From: Pseudonocardia thermophila
GTDB lineage: Bacteria; Actinomycetota; Actinomycetes; Mycobacteriales; Pseudonocardiaceae
Reading direction: 5' to 3'
DNA length: 64,000 nucleotides
NCBI RefSeq assembly: GCF_900142365.1
Contig: NZ_FRAP01000006.1
Location: forward strand, 62,001 to 126,000
This document shows, one piece after another, positions 27,888 to 37,676 of this stretch (position 1 is its first letter; the number at the start of each line of letters is the position of its first letter). The position numbers were made by a program, and so were the translations under genes. The notes beneath the pieces are model-generated. The model was not told the DNA's origin and made no database searches. It saw nothing but the letters and a program-made list of their open reading frames with translations.

Positions 27888-28106
27888 ATGGAATCGATCC
27901 CCCGTCCCGCCGTGCCCTGGCCTCGGCTGCGCGCCCGGCTGCGCCGCCTGCGTGTCGACGACAGCGGCATGAGCACCGTGGAGTACGCCATCGGCACGAT
28001 CGCCGCGGCAGCGTTCGCGGCCATCCTCTACACGGTGGTGAGCGGTGAATCCATCGTCGATGCGCTGACCGACCTCATCCAGCGCGCGCTCACGGCGACG
28101 TTCTGA
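27888..28106 (+). CDS. Flp-type pilin (DUF4244)
   Basis: Major pilin candidate, 72 residues. A basic leader ends in VDDSG and is followed by MSTVEYAIGTIAAAAFAAIL: cleavage after Gly27 with Glu at position +5 is the class III prepilin pattern. The hydrophobic helix forms the filament core. It starts at ATG 27888 with AGAGGAGG six bases upstream, the strongest ribosome site of the operon, fitting a highly expressed structural subunit. No prepilin peptidase gene is in the window. Confidence 0.9.
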   Translation: MESIPRPAVPWPRLRARLRRLRVDDSGMSTVEYAIGTIAAAAFAAILYTVVSGESIVDALTDLIQRALTATF

Positions 28107-28534
28107 TGGGGCGTTCCCGATGGCCCGTTCTGGTGGACCGACCACGGCACACCGCCGCGGCCCGGCGAGCCCCTCCCGGCGACCGCGGCGCCGTCACGGT
28201 GGAGGCCGCGCTGGCGATGGCTGCGCTGACCGTGGTGCTCGCAGTGGCCGTGGGTGCGGTGGCGACGGCCGGGGCAGCCGTGCGCTGCGCGGATGCAGCC
28301 CGGGAGCTGGTGCGGCTCGCCACCCGGGGAGAGGCCGACCGCGGCCGTGCGGTCGCCGCCGAGCTGGCACCCGCAGGGGCGAGCATCGAGCTGGAGGTCG
28401 CCGGTGATCTGGCGACGGGCACGGTGAGCGTCCACCCCGCGGCGTTGCTGCCGATCGCCATCACCGGGCGCTCGGTGGGCGCCCTGGAGCCCGGGGTGGC
28501 AGGGGTGGCAGCGGAGCCGGGGGCACCGCCGTGA
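28106..28534 (+). CDS. TadE-like pseudopilin
   Basis: TadE-family minor pilin of 142 residues. The leader ends with PPGDRGAVTVEAALAMAAL, giving the Gly/Ala cleavage region and the Glu of the prepilin motif, followed by a hydrophobic helix to about residue 60. The rest is a small extracytoplasmic domain. Its ATG overlaps the pilin stop (TGATG), so it is translationally coupled. It should help prime or anchor the filament. Confidence 0.85.
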   Translation: MGRSRWPVLVDRPRHTAAARRAPPGDRGAVTVEAALAMAALTVVLAVAVGAVATAGAAVRCADAARELVRLATRGEADRGRAVAAELAPAGASIELEVAGDLATGTVSVHPAALLPIAITGRSVGALEPGVAGVAAEPGAPP

Positions 28535-29259
28535 CCCGCCCGGAACCGGACGCCGGGGTGGCGACGGTGTGGGCGGCTGCGGGAGTCGCCGTGGTGATGG
28601 CCGCGCTGCTCGTCGCCCTGCACATCGCGAGCGCCGTCGTCGCGCGGCACCGGGCGGCGGCGGCCGCGGACCTGGCTGCGCTCGCCGCCGCGGCGCTGGC
28701 CGTGCAGGGCGCTCCGGCGGCGTGCGCCCGGGCGCGCGAGATCGCCGCGGCCAACGACGCCGAGCTCGTGCGGTGCGCGCTGATCGGGTGGAACGCAGCG
28801 ATCGAGGTGGAGAGCGGCGTCCCGCTCGCGCTGCCCGGGCTGGCGACCGCCGGCGCCCGTGCCCTGGCCGGCCCCGCGGTGGCGGTTTCCGAGAGTGATG
28901 AAGCCGCTACTCCGCTCACCCGATCCGGCGCTGGTCCGTCTGCCTCGGCGCGGGTGAAGCTGAGGTTCCACGACCACGACGGGGAGGTTCCTGGATGTCG
29001 ACGAACTGCGGATGCGGCAAGTCGGGCTGCTCGACGCCCGACGACTGACCGCCCGGCCGGCGGTGGGCGAGCAGGACGGACCGCTCGATCCACCGCCGGC
29101 CTCCCGATCCGCCCTCGTCGACACCGTCTCCGCCACCTGCGCGTTCGCGCACGTTCCGCGGCGATGAGCCTGATCAACGGTGTTACGGAACGGATGAACG
29201 GTCGTCCCGCAGCCGCTGTCCTGGCCCTCTTCGCGAGGCCGACGCTCGGCGTCGGGTGA
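28531..29259 (+). CDS. Second TadE-like protein with an abnormal C-terminal extension
   Basis: Member of the 'helicase/secretion neighbourhood TadE-like' family. The first 118 residues are normal: a leader, then the helix GVATVWAAAGVAVVMAALLV and RHRAAAAADLAALAAAALA, ending near LAGPAVAVSE. Family members stop about there, but this frame runs 120 residues further in Arg/Ala/Pro-rich sequence that looks out of frame. A lost stop or a frameshift near 28885-28900 is likely. GTG 28531 overlaps the previous stop. The conserved part ends at about 28890. Confidence 0.7.
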   Translation: MTRPEPDAGVATVWAAAGVAVVMAALLVALHIASAVVARHRAAAAADLAALAAAALAVQGAPAACARAREIAAANDAELVRCALIGWNAAIEVESGVPLALPGLATAGARALAGPAVAVSESDEAATPLTRSGAGPSASARVKLRFHDHDGEVPGCRRTADAASRAARRPTTDRPAGGGRAGRTARSTAGLPIRPRRHRLRHLRVRARSAAMSLINGVTERMNGRPAAAVLALFARPTLGVG

Positions 29260-29374
29260 CGGCCGATCGGCGACCACCACTGGTGGCGCAGCGTGGTCTG
29301 TCGCCTACTGGAAGGCAGGAACCCGCGCCGCGGCGCCGCGTACAACTCGAGACCTTCGCTCCCCCAGCTGCGGT

Positions 29375-29415
29375 GGAACCGGGGCGTCTTCGACGCTCAC
29401 CCCCGATCCGGTTCC
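29375..29415. terminator. Hairpin between the Tad operon and the helicase gene
   Basis: Inverted repeat GGAACCGG / CCGGTTCC with a 25-base loop, in the gap where the plus-strand Tad operon and the minus-strand helicase converge. It could serve both directions. The long loop and missing T-tract lower confidence. Confidence 0.4.
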
Positions 29416-29473
29416 GTCGCGATCAGGGCGCCGCCGGCTGGCCCCACCCCCGAGCAGGCCGGCCGGTGGCGCC

Positions 29474-31876
29474 CTACTCCGGCGAAGACGGACCGGCGAT
29501 GTCGCGGCCCGGGTGCTCCCGGATCGCCGCCAGGACCACGTCCAGCACCGCGGCCGCCCCCTCCTTGTCCAGCGGCGCGTTCCCGTTGCCGCACTTGGGC
29601 GACTGCACGCAGGACGGGCAGCCTGCGCGGCAGGAGCACTCCGCGATCGCCCGGCGCGTGGCGGTGAGCCAGTCGGCGATCACCGCGTGTCCCCGCTCGG
29701 CGAAGCCGGCGCCACCGGGATGACCGTCGTGGACGAACACGGTGGGCCGGCCGGTGTCGGGGTGGGTGGCAGTGGAGAGCCCGCCGACGTCCCAGCGGTC
29801 GCAGATGGCGAACAGCGGCAGCAGCCCGATCGCGGCGTGCTCGGCGGCGTGCAGCGCTGCGGGCACCCGCCCTGCGGCGAGCCCGGCGGCGCGCAGCGCG
29901 GCGGGATCGAGGTCGTACCAGACCGCACGGGTGGTGAGGGTCTGTTCGGGCAGGTCCAGGGGCACCGTGGCCAGTACTGCGCCGTCGGGGCCGCGGCGCT
30001 GGTAGGCGACGACCCGCGTGCACACGTCCACGTCGCCGAAGGAGATCCGCACCGGGCCGTGCTCACGCGCGCACCGGACCTCGCGCACGCCGAGCTGGGT
30101 CACCGAGCGGGCCACGGTGCGGTAGCCGGGATCGCCCGACTGCACGAAGGCGACGCCGGAGTCGAGATCGAGCCGCTCGACGAGGTAGGTCTCGCCGCGG
30201 AGCAGGTGCACGGCTCCGGCGTGCACGGTGGCCGGCGCGGAGGTCCGGTCGACCGTGCCGAGCACCCGCCCGGTCGACTCCTCGACGAGCGTGACCTGTC
30301 CTGCGCCGGAGCCGCGGATGTCGACGTAGGCGGCGGGCTGCTCCTGCGTGCTCGGCCAGTACCAGCCGGTGGGCCTGCGACGCAGCACCCCGTCGGCGAC
30401 GAGCTCGTCGAGCACCTCGGGTGCGCGCTCACCGAACAGCGGCACCAGCTCGTCGTCGGTGATCGGCAGCTCCGCCGCGGCGCAGGCCAGGTGCGGGCCG
30501 AGCAGGTACGGGTTGGCGGGATCGAGCACGCACCCCTCCACCGGCGCGCCGAGCAGCGCGTCGGGGTGGTGGACGAGGTAGGTGTCCATCGGGTCGTCGG
30601 CCGCGACGAGCACGACGAGCGAATCGGAGCGCGCGTCGCGCCCGGCTCGGCCGGCCTGCTGCCAGAAGGACGCCCGGGTGCCGGGGAACCCGGCCACGAT
30701 CACCGCGTCGAGCCCGACGATGTCCACGCCGAGCTCCAGAGCGTTGGTGCTGGCCAGGCCGAGCAGCCGGCCGTCGGTGAGGGCGGCCTCCAGCGCCCTG
30801 CGGTCCTCGGGCAGGTACCCGCCGCGGTAGGCATCGACCCGGTCGGCGAGGTCCGGGTCGACGTCGGCCACCCGTCGGCGGGCGCCGAGCGCGGCGATCT
30901 CCGCGCCGTTGCGGGAGCGGAGGAAGGCGATGGTGCGGGCCCCCTCCAGGACGAGGTCCGCGAGCATGCGGGCGGCCTCGGCACCGGCGCCGCGCCGCGC
31001 CGGCGCGCCGTTCTCACCGTCGTCCGCGGGCAGCAGCGGCGGTTCCCAGAGCGCGACCGTGCGGGCGGCCTGCGGGGAGCCGTCGCAGGTCACGGCCGCG
31101 ACCTGGCGGCCGACGAGGCGGGACGCGAACGCGGCCGGGTCGGCCACCGTGGCGGAGGCGAGCACGACGGTCGGCCGGGCGCCGTAGCGGGCGCACACCC
31201 GCATGAGGCGGCGCAGCACGAGTGCGACGTGGGAGCCGAACACCCCGCGGTAGGTGTGGCACTCGTCGACGACGACGTACCGCAGCCTGCGGAACCAGTG
31301 CGCCCATCGGCCGTGCCTCGGCAGCACGCTGCGGTGCAGCATGTCCGGGTTGCTCAGGATCCACCGGCCGTGCCAGCAGGCCCAGTCGCGGGCGTCGGCC
31401 GAGGAGTCGCCGTCGAGCGCGGCCGGCCGGACGTCGGGCAGCCCCAGCTCCTCGAGCACCCGCAGCTGGTCGGCGGCCAGTGCCTTGGTCGGAGCGAGGT
31501 AGAGGGCGGTGGCCCGCGGGTCCTCCAGGAGCGCGGTCAGCACGGGCAGCTGGTAGGCGAGCGACTTGCCCGAGGCGGTGCCGGTCGCGACGACGACGTC
31601 GGTGCCCGCGCGCGCGAGCTCGGCGACCTCCACCTGGTGGGTCCACGGGGCGGGGATGCCGCGGTCGACGTAGGCGGCGCGGAGGGCGGGCGGGGTCCAG
31701 TCGGGCCACGGCGACACTGCTCCCGTCCGCCCCGGCAGGTGCACCACGTGCCGCAGCGGCCCATCGGCCTCGTCGAGGGCACCGCCGGCCACCCGCCGCA
31801 GGAGGCGGACGGCCCGATCGGGCAGGTGCGGCGCACACGCCTGCACAGTTGCGCGCTCGACCCGGCTCACCGTCAC
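29474..31876 (-). CDS. DEAD/H-box helicase, MrfA-like, with Zn-binding C-terminus
   Basis: Superfamily 2 helicase of 800 residues. Motifs: Q-region WTHQVEVAEL, Walker A VATGTASGKSLAYQ, DECH box VVVDECHTYRGVFGS, SAT in VLASATV, and motif VI QQAGRAGRDARSD. The C-terminal DUF1998-type domain ends with ECSCRAGCPSCVQSPKCGNG, four cysteines matching the zinc site of Bacillus MrfA, a mitomycin-adduct repair helicase. It is the helicase always found beside actinobacterial Tad genes. Repair of bulky DNA adducts is inferred by homology. GTG 31876 has GGGAG upstream. Confidence 0.9.
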   Translation of the reverse strand: MTVSRVERATVQACAPHLPDRAVRLLRRVAGGALDEADGPLRHVVHLPGRTGAVSPWPDWTPPALRAAYVDRGIPAPWTHQVEVAELARAGTDVVVATGTASGKSLAYQLPVLTALLEDPRATALYLAPTKALAADQLRVLEELGLPDVRPAALDGDSSADARDWACWHGRWILSNPDMLHRSVLPRHGRWAHWFRRLRYVVVDECHTYRGVFGSHVALVLRRLMRVCARYGARPTVVLASATVADPAAFASRLVGRQVAAVTCDGSPQAARTVALWEPPLLPADDGENGAPARRGAGAEAARMLADLVLEGARTIAFLRSRNGAEIAALGARRRVADVDPDLADRVDAYRGGYLPEDRRALEAALTDGRLLGLASTNALELGVDIVGLDAVIVAGFPGTRASFWQQAGRAGRDARSDSLVVLVAADDPMDTYLVHHPDALLGAPVEGCVLDPANPYLLGPHLACAAAELPITDDELVPLFGERAPEVLDELVADGVLRRRPTGWYWPSTQEQPAAYVDIRGSGAGQVTLVEESTGRVLGTVDRTSAPATVHAGAVHLLRGETYLVERLDLDSGVAFVQSGDPGYRTVARSVTQLGVREVRCAREHGPVRISFGDVDVCTRVVAYQRRGPDGAVLATVPLDLPEQTLTTRAVWYDLDPAALRAAGLAAGRVPAALHAAEHAAIGLLPLFAICDRWDVGGLSTATHPDTGRPTVFVHDGHPGGAGFAERGHAVIADWLTATRRAIAECSCRAGCPSCVQSPKCGNGNAPLDKEGAAAVLDVVLAAIREHPGRDIAGPSSPE

Positions 31877-31949
31877 GACGGCTCTCCCTGTGCGCTCTGC
31901 GTGCTTCGCTTCCGGCCCGTCAGGGAGGGTCGCACAGGGCGCCGACGGA

Positions 31950-32960
31950 TCAACCTTCCGTCGCCGGTGCCAGCGCCTCGGTCGCGGCCGCGACCATCCG
32001 ATCGATCAGGTCCCGGGCCGTCGCCCAGCCGCGCCCGGCGGGCGTGGTCGTCAGAACCGCGAGCACGAACCGGTCGTCCGACCCCACGATGCCCGTGGAG
32101 TGCAGGTGGTAGCGGCCGCCGATGCAGCACATCCAGCCCTGCTTGGCGGCACCCACCTCGATCGACAGGTCGGGCGAGAGCAGCCCGAAGGCCTGGTCGA
32201 ACCCGTCCGTGGCGCGAGCGGGCGCAGCCGCCATGGCGCCGACGAGCAGCTCGCGGTCCTCCTCCGCGACGTCGTCGAGCAGGTGCTCCCACACCTGCAG
32301 CATCGCGCTCGCGGTCACCACCATCTCACCCCACTGGGAGGGATCGCGAGGGGTGGCGAGCCCGTCCAGATCGAGCCGGGCCGACACGCGCTCGGCCGCG
32401 CCGGGACCGTCGAAGCGGCTCCACAGCGCGCTCATCGCCGCGTCGTCGCTCGGCCCGAGGGCGCGCTGCAGCAGCCGCACGTCGACGTCGCCGATGGTGA
32501 TCCCCTCGGCTCGGCGGCGGTCGGCCATGTCGACGGCGAGCACGAGCTTCGACAGCGACGCCGAGAGGACCCCTGCCTCGGCACCGGCGCCGACGGCGAC
32601 CTCGGAGGTCAGCCGGTCCAGCACGGCGATCGTCGAGCCCGGCGGCGCCGCGGACGCCGGGCCGTCCGCGAACCCGCCGCCGCCCGAGACGGCCTCCGCG
32701 GCGGCCACCGCGGCGTCGGCGAGCCCCTGCCGCGGGACCGGCCCGACGGTGGGCGGGGGGAGGGCGAGGGTGGGCGGCGCGGTCGTGGGGAGCGGGGAAG
32801 GGACGGTGGCTGCCCGACGGACCGCGTCCTCGTCGACCGCGTCGGGCACGCGGGTCAGCACGACGGTCACCGCGACCACCGCGTAGGCGAGGGCGAAGGC
32901 GATCGCGAGTCGCAGGAGATCAGCCGCACGTCGTCGGGCGGACGGGGCGGCGCTCACCAC
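31950..32960 (-). CDS. Membrane-anchored beta-lactamase-fold protein
   Basis: A 336-residue protein with an N-terminal membrane helix (about 15-36), a Pro/Thr-rich linker (about 50-78) and a serine-hydrolase domain. SLSK (135-138) fits the SxxK active-site motif, SDD (171-173) stands where SDN/SxN is expected, and KQG (273-275) replaces KTG. It could be a cell-wall-directed penicillin-binding-like hydrolase or an inactive relative. The extracytoplasmic position of the domain is inferred from the positively charged N-terminus. It is encoded just downstream of the helicase start region, with divergent hppA beyond. Confidence 0.75.
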   Translation of the reverse strand: MVSAAPSARRRAADLLRLAIAFALAYAVVAVTVVLTRVPDAVDEDAVRRAATVPSPLPTTAPPTLALPPPTVGPVPRQGLADAAVAAAEAVSGGGGFADGPASAAPPGSTIAVLDRLTSEVAVGAGAEAGVLSASLSKLVLAVDMADRRRAEGITIGDVDVRLLQRALGPSDDAAMSALWSRFDGPGAAERVSARLDLDGLATPRDPSQWGEMVVTASAMLQVWEHLLDDVAEEDRELLVGAMAAAPARATDGFDQAFGLLSPDLSIEVGAAKQGWMCCIGGRYHLHSTGIVGSDDRFVLAVLTTTPAGRGWATARDLIDRMVAAATEALAPATEG

Positions 32961-33063
32961 CGCCCCGGGATCACTTCACCACAACGTGGCTGCTCGGAAG
33001 ACATCTGTCCAGTTCGTGACGAGATCGTTAGGGTGTGGCCCAGCCTACCCTCCGCAGACGTGT

Positions 33064-33078
33064 TGTGTGGCTCACACA
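33064..33078. promoter_or_regulatory. Palindrome upstream of hppA
   Basis: TGTGTG-GCT-CACACA, followed two bases later by TAGACT (33081-33086), a possible plus-strand -10 box. It sits in the 237-base gap between the beta-lactamase-fold gene and hppA and could be a repressor or activator site. It does not match the 16-bp CRP consensus spacing. Confidence 0.35.
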
Positions 33079-33197
33079 CCTAGACTGCATCCGTCCTGAG
33101 CCGCGATTTACCTGCGGCAACGGGCCAGACTCAGACGCCGGGGTCGAGTTCCGTACCCGTCCCTGGCTCACCGTGATCCCCTGAACCAGGAGGACGG

Positions 33198-35513
<2,316 letters not shown>

Positions 35514-35663
35514 CCGTGGCGTGATCGCCACACACCGTTTCCACCGAGGCCGCCCGTCCCCCGGGCCAGGGGGTGGGCGGCCTCGTCCGCTCACGGCGGG
35601 GCAGACTGTCAGGCCGCGTGCACGGCACCCCGACCGTGCGACCACGCCAAGGAGCAGGCCCCC

Positions 35664-36269
35664 ATGCACCGCATCCACCGTTCCCTCCTCGCCGCGATCG
35701 CCGCCGGGCTCGTGCTGCTCGGAGCCGGTTGCGGAGGTCCCGAGTCCAGCGCGCCGACCGCGCAGGACGCCGGCGCACCGGCCGCGGCCGGAGGGGAAGC
35801 GGGCGTGGCATGGATCGACACGGTGTGCGGATCGATGCTCGAGCTGAGCACCACGGTGCGCAACCCGCAGGTCGACACCTCCAGCCCGCAGGCGACGTTC
35901 AAGAGCTACAGCGCGTTCATCGGCTCCTACATCAGCGGAATCGACGAGGCCGTCCAGACGACCGAGGCCGCGGGCCCGTCGCCGATCGCGGGCGGCGACG
36001 AGATGCTCAAGGGCATCCTCGATCCGTTGAAGGAGTACCGGACCAAGCTCGAGGAGACCAAGGCCGTCCTCGACGAGGCCAACGCGAGCGATCCGGCGTC
36101 GGTGACGGCTGCGACGAACGCCCTGCAGGTGCTGAAGTCGCCGCCGGCGTTCAACGTGCCCTCCACGCCGGAGCTGACCAGCGCGACGACGGCGGCGAAG
36201 AACTGCCAGGCGCTGCAGGAGTTGGGCAAGCAGTCCGCGACGCCGAGTGCCGCCCCGTCCGGTGGCTGA
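35664..36269 (+). CDS. Lipoprotein, paralogue 1 of a tandem pair
   Basis: Exported lipoprotein of 201 residues. The signal peptide ends in a clear lipobox, LLGAGC (Cys near residue 24). The mature part begins with a Gly/Ala-rich stretch and then a helical domain with WIDTVCGSMLELS and FKSYSAFIGSYISGIDEA. It shares this core, including one cysteine before the domain and one near the C-terminus (AAKNCQAL), with the next gene. Function unknown. ATG 35664 is preceded by AAGGAG. Confidence 0.8.
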   Translation: MHRIHRSLLAAIAAGLVLLGAGCGGPESSAPTAQDAGAPAAAGGEAGVAWIDTVCGSMLELSTTVRNPQVDTSSPQATFKSYSAFIGSYISGIDEAVQTTEAAGPSPIAGGDEMLKGILDPLKEYRTKLEETKAVLDEANASDPASVTAATNALQVLKSPPAFNVPSTPELTSATTAAKNCQALQELGKQSATPSAAPSGG

Positions 36270-36846
36270 TCTGCGCCGTGTCCTGGGTCGCGCCGCCGCC
36301 GTGGCGGCGCTGCTCGCGGGGGTCGTGGCCTGCTCGGCCGCGCCCTCGAACCAGGTCGCCGGCGCTCCCCGGCCCGATCCGGCGACGACGTGGTCGGACA
36401 CCGTCTGCGGCTCGGTGCTGGCGTTCGCGAACGCGGCCACCGCTCCCCCGGACTTCGCCGCGGCCACCGACCTGGCCGCGGTGCAGCGCAGCTACAGCGC
36501 CTACCTGGGCGCGCTCGTGGCCGGGGTCCGGGAGGGCCGCTCGGCGCTGGCAGCCGCGGGCAACCCACCCGTGCCGGACGGCTACGCGGTGGCCGACCGG
36601 GTGCGCACCGGGCTGATCCGGCTCGAGCAGGACATGACCGGCGCGCAGGCGATGGTGGACGGGGCCGATCCGGCCGATCCGCGCGGCTTCGTCACCGCGG
36701 TGCGCCAGGTGGAGCAGACGGTGCTCGCCATCGAGGTGCCGGACGTGGTCGCCGAGCTCGCCACCGTGCCGGAGCTGGCCGCCGCCACGCGCACGGCGCC
36801 GACGTGCCGCACGGTGCGCACCCTCGCCGCGGCCGCCCCCGGCTGA
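36247..36846 (+). CDS. Lipoprotein, paralogue 2 of a tandem pair
   Basis: A 199-residue lipoprotein with lipobox GVVAC. Its domain WSDTVCGSVLAFA ... VQRSYSAYLGALVAGVREG aligns with the preceding protein (DTVCGS, SYSA, a late Cys in APTCRTV), so the pair arose by tandem duplication. It overlaps the end of paralogue 1 by 23 bases with GTG 36247; GTG 36262 is an alternative start. Function unknown. Confidence 0.78.
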   Translation: MPPRPVADLRRVLGRAAAVAALLAGVVACSAAPSNQVAGAPRPDPATTWSDTVCGSVLAFANAATAPPDFAAATDLAAVQRSYSAYLGALVAGVREGRSALAAAGNPPVPDGYAVADRVRTGLIRLEQDMTGAQAMVDGADPADPRGFVTAVRQVEQTVLAIEVPDVVAELATVPELAAATRTAPTCRTVRTLAAAAPG

Positions 36847-36878
36847 GCGGAGCCATCCGGCGCGTCGATCGACAGCGA

Positions 36879-36894
36879 TCGAACACGTGTTCTA
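36879..36894 (+). promoter_or_regulatory. LexA-type SOS box
   Basis: TCGAACACGTGTTCTA matches 15 of 16 positions counted against the actinobacterial LexA operator TCGAAC-N4-GTTCGA, and its core GAACACGTGTTC (36881-36892) is a perfect palindrome. It overlaps the TACTCT -10 candidate at 36893-36898, the right place for repression of the gene starting at 36906. Confidence 0.75.
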
Positions 36895-36898
36895 CTCT
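36893..36898 (+). promoter_or_regulatory. -10 box implying a leaderless transcript
   Basis: TACTCT fits TANNNT. The expected start of transcription, about seven bases downstream, falls at 36905-36906, the GTG start codon of the next gene. No ribosome site precedes that codon, which supports leaderless translation. Confidence 0.55.
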
Positions 36899-36905
36899 AC
36901 GCGGC

Positions 36906-37499
36906 GTGCTGCAGCTGTCGCTGTTCTCCGCGGAGGCGCGCCCGGCCGGCATCGCCGATCTCGCCGGCGTGCTGTGCGGACCGGGCCAGATCGTGCGCTT
37001 CGGCAAGGGCGACCAGGCCCGGGTCTCGGTCGTGCTCGCCGACCCGGCACGAGCCGCGGCGGTCACGGCAGCGTTCGCCGCCGTCGGGGTGGCGGCGCAG
37101 GCCGTCGTCACCGAGAACGGGGCCACCGCCGTGCGCACGGCGTTCCGCTGCGACCTCGTGGGCCTGGCGAAGGAGTGGACCCGCGGCGCGGTGAAGCACG
37201 TCCCGACGGGATGGGACATCGACGGTCCGGCGTTACGCATGTGGGTGCTGACCGCGGGCCGGCCCGACGAGCGCGGCGGTTACCTGCTCAGCCTGGATCC
37301 CCAAGCGCCGCACACCCATCTGCCGTTGATCGGCGCGCTGACTCGAGCCGGTCTCCCACCTGCGCGGATGTCGCGGTCCGACGCGCTGCGGATCAGCGGC
37401 ACCCGGCGTGTGCAGCGCCTCGTCGAGCTCGTCGGCCCGCCGCCCGCGCGGCTGCCGGTGGAGCTCTGGCCGAGGTGCTGGGGCCGCGCATCGGCTTGA
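36906..37499 (+). CDS. Conserved actinobacterial protein next to topA, probably SOS-controlled
   Basis: A 197-residue protein resembling the conserved hypothetical at the same place in M. tuberculosis (Rv3647c, beside topA). It starts LQLSLFSAEARPAGIADLAG; the middle (RVSVVLADPARAAAVTAAF, then FRCDLVGLAKEWTRGAVKHV) is alpha/beta with basic patches. I cannot name a catalytic domain. GTG 36906 lies 12 bases after a LexA box and directly at the predicted transcription start. Control by DNA damage and adjacency to topoisomerase I suggest a DNA-maintenance role; that is inference. Confidence 0.8.
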   Translation: MLQLSLFSAEARPAGIADLAGVLCGPGQIVRFGKGDQARVSVVLADPARAAAVTAAFAAVGVAAQAVVTENGATAVRTAFRCDLVGLAKEWTRGAVKHVPTGWDIDGPALRMWVLTAGRPDERGGYLLSLDPQAPHTHLPLIGALTRAGLPPARMSRSDALRISGTRRVQRLVELVGPPPARLPVELWPRCWGRASA

Positions 37500-37676
37500 C
37501 ACGTCTGGTTACGCTCCAGCGGCACGACCCCGATCGCCGTATCCGGTGTGGCGCACGCGACTCGCGCGGCATGTGGGAACGTTGAGGTGCGGCCGAGGAC
37601 TCGCCAGACGTGCACCGCATACTCGGGGGATGGCCGGTGGTCGACCGCCGGCGTACGGACAACGGAGTAGGACCAC

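Noticed and set aside
28898..28957. Short frame MKPLLRSPDPALVRLPRRG
   Set aside because: Weak ribosome site and no recognisable feature; mentioned only because it lies in the disputed tail region.
29513..32500. 995-codon plus-strand open frame over the helicase and beta-lactamase-like genes
   Set aside because: Shadow of two well-supported minus-strand genes; no recognisable domain.
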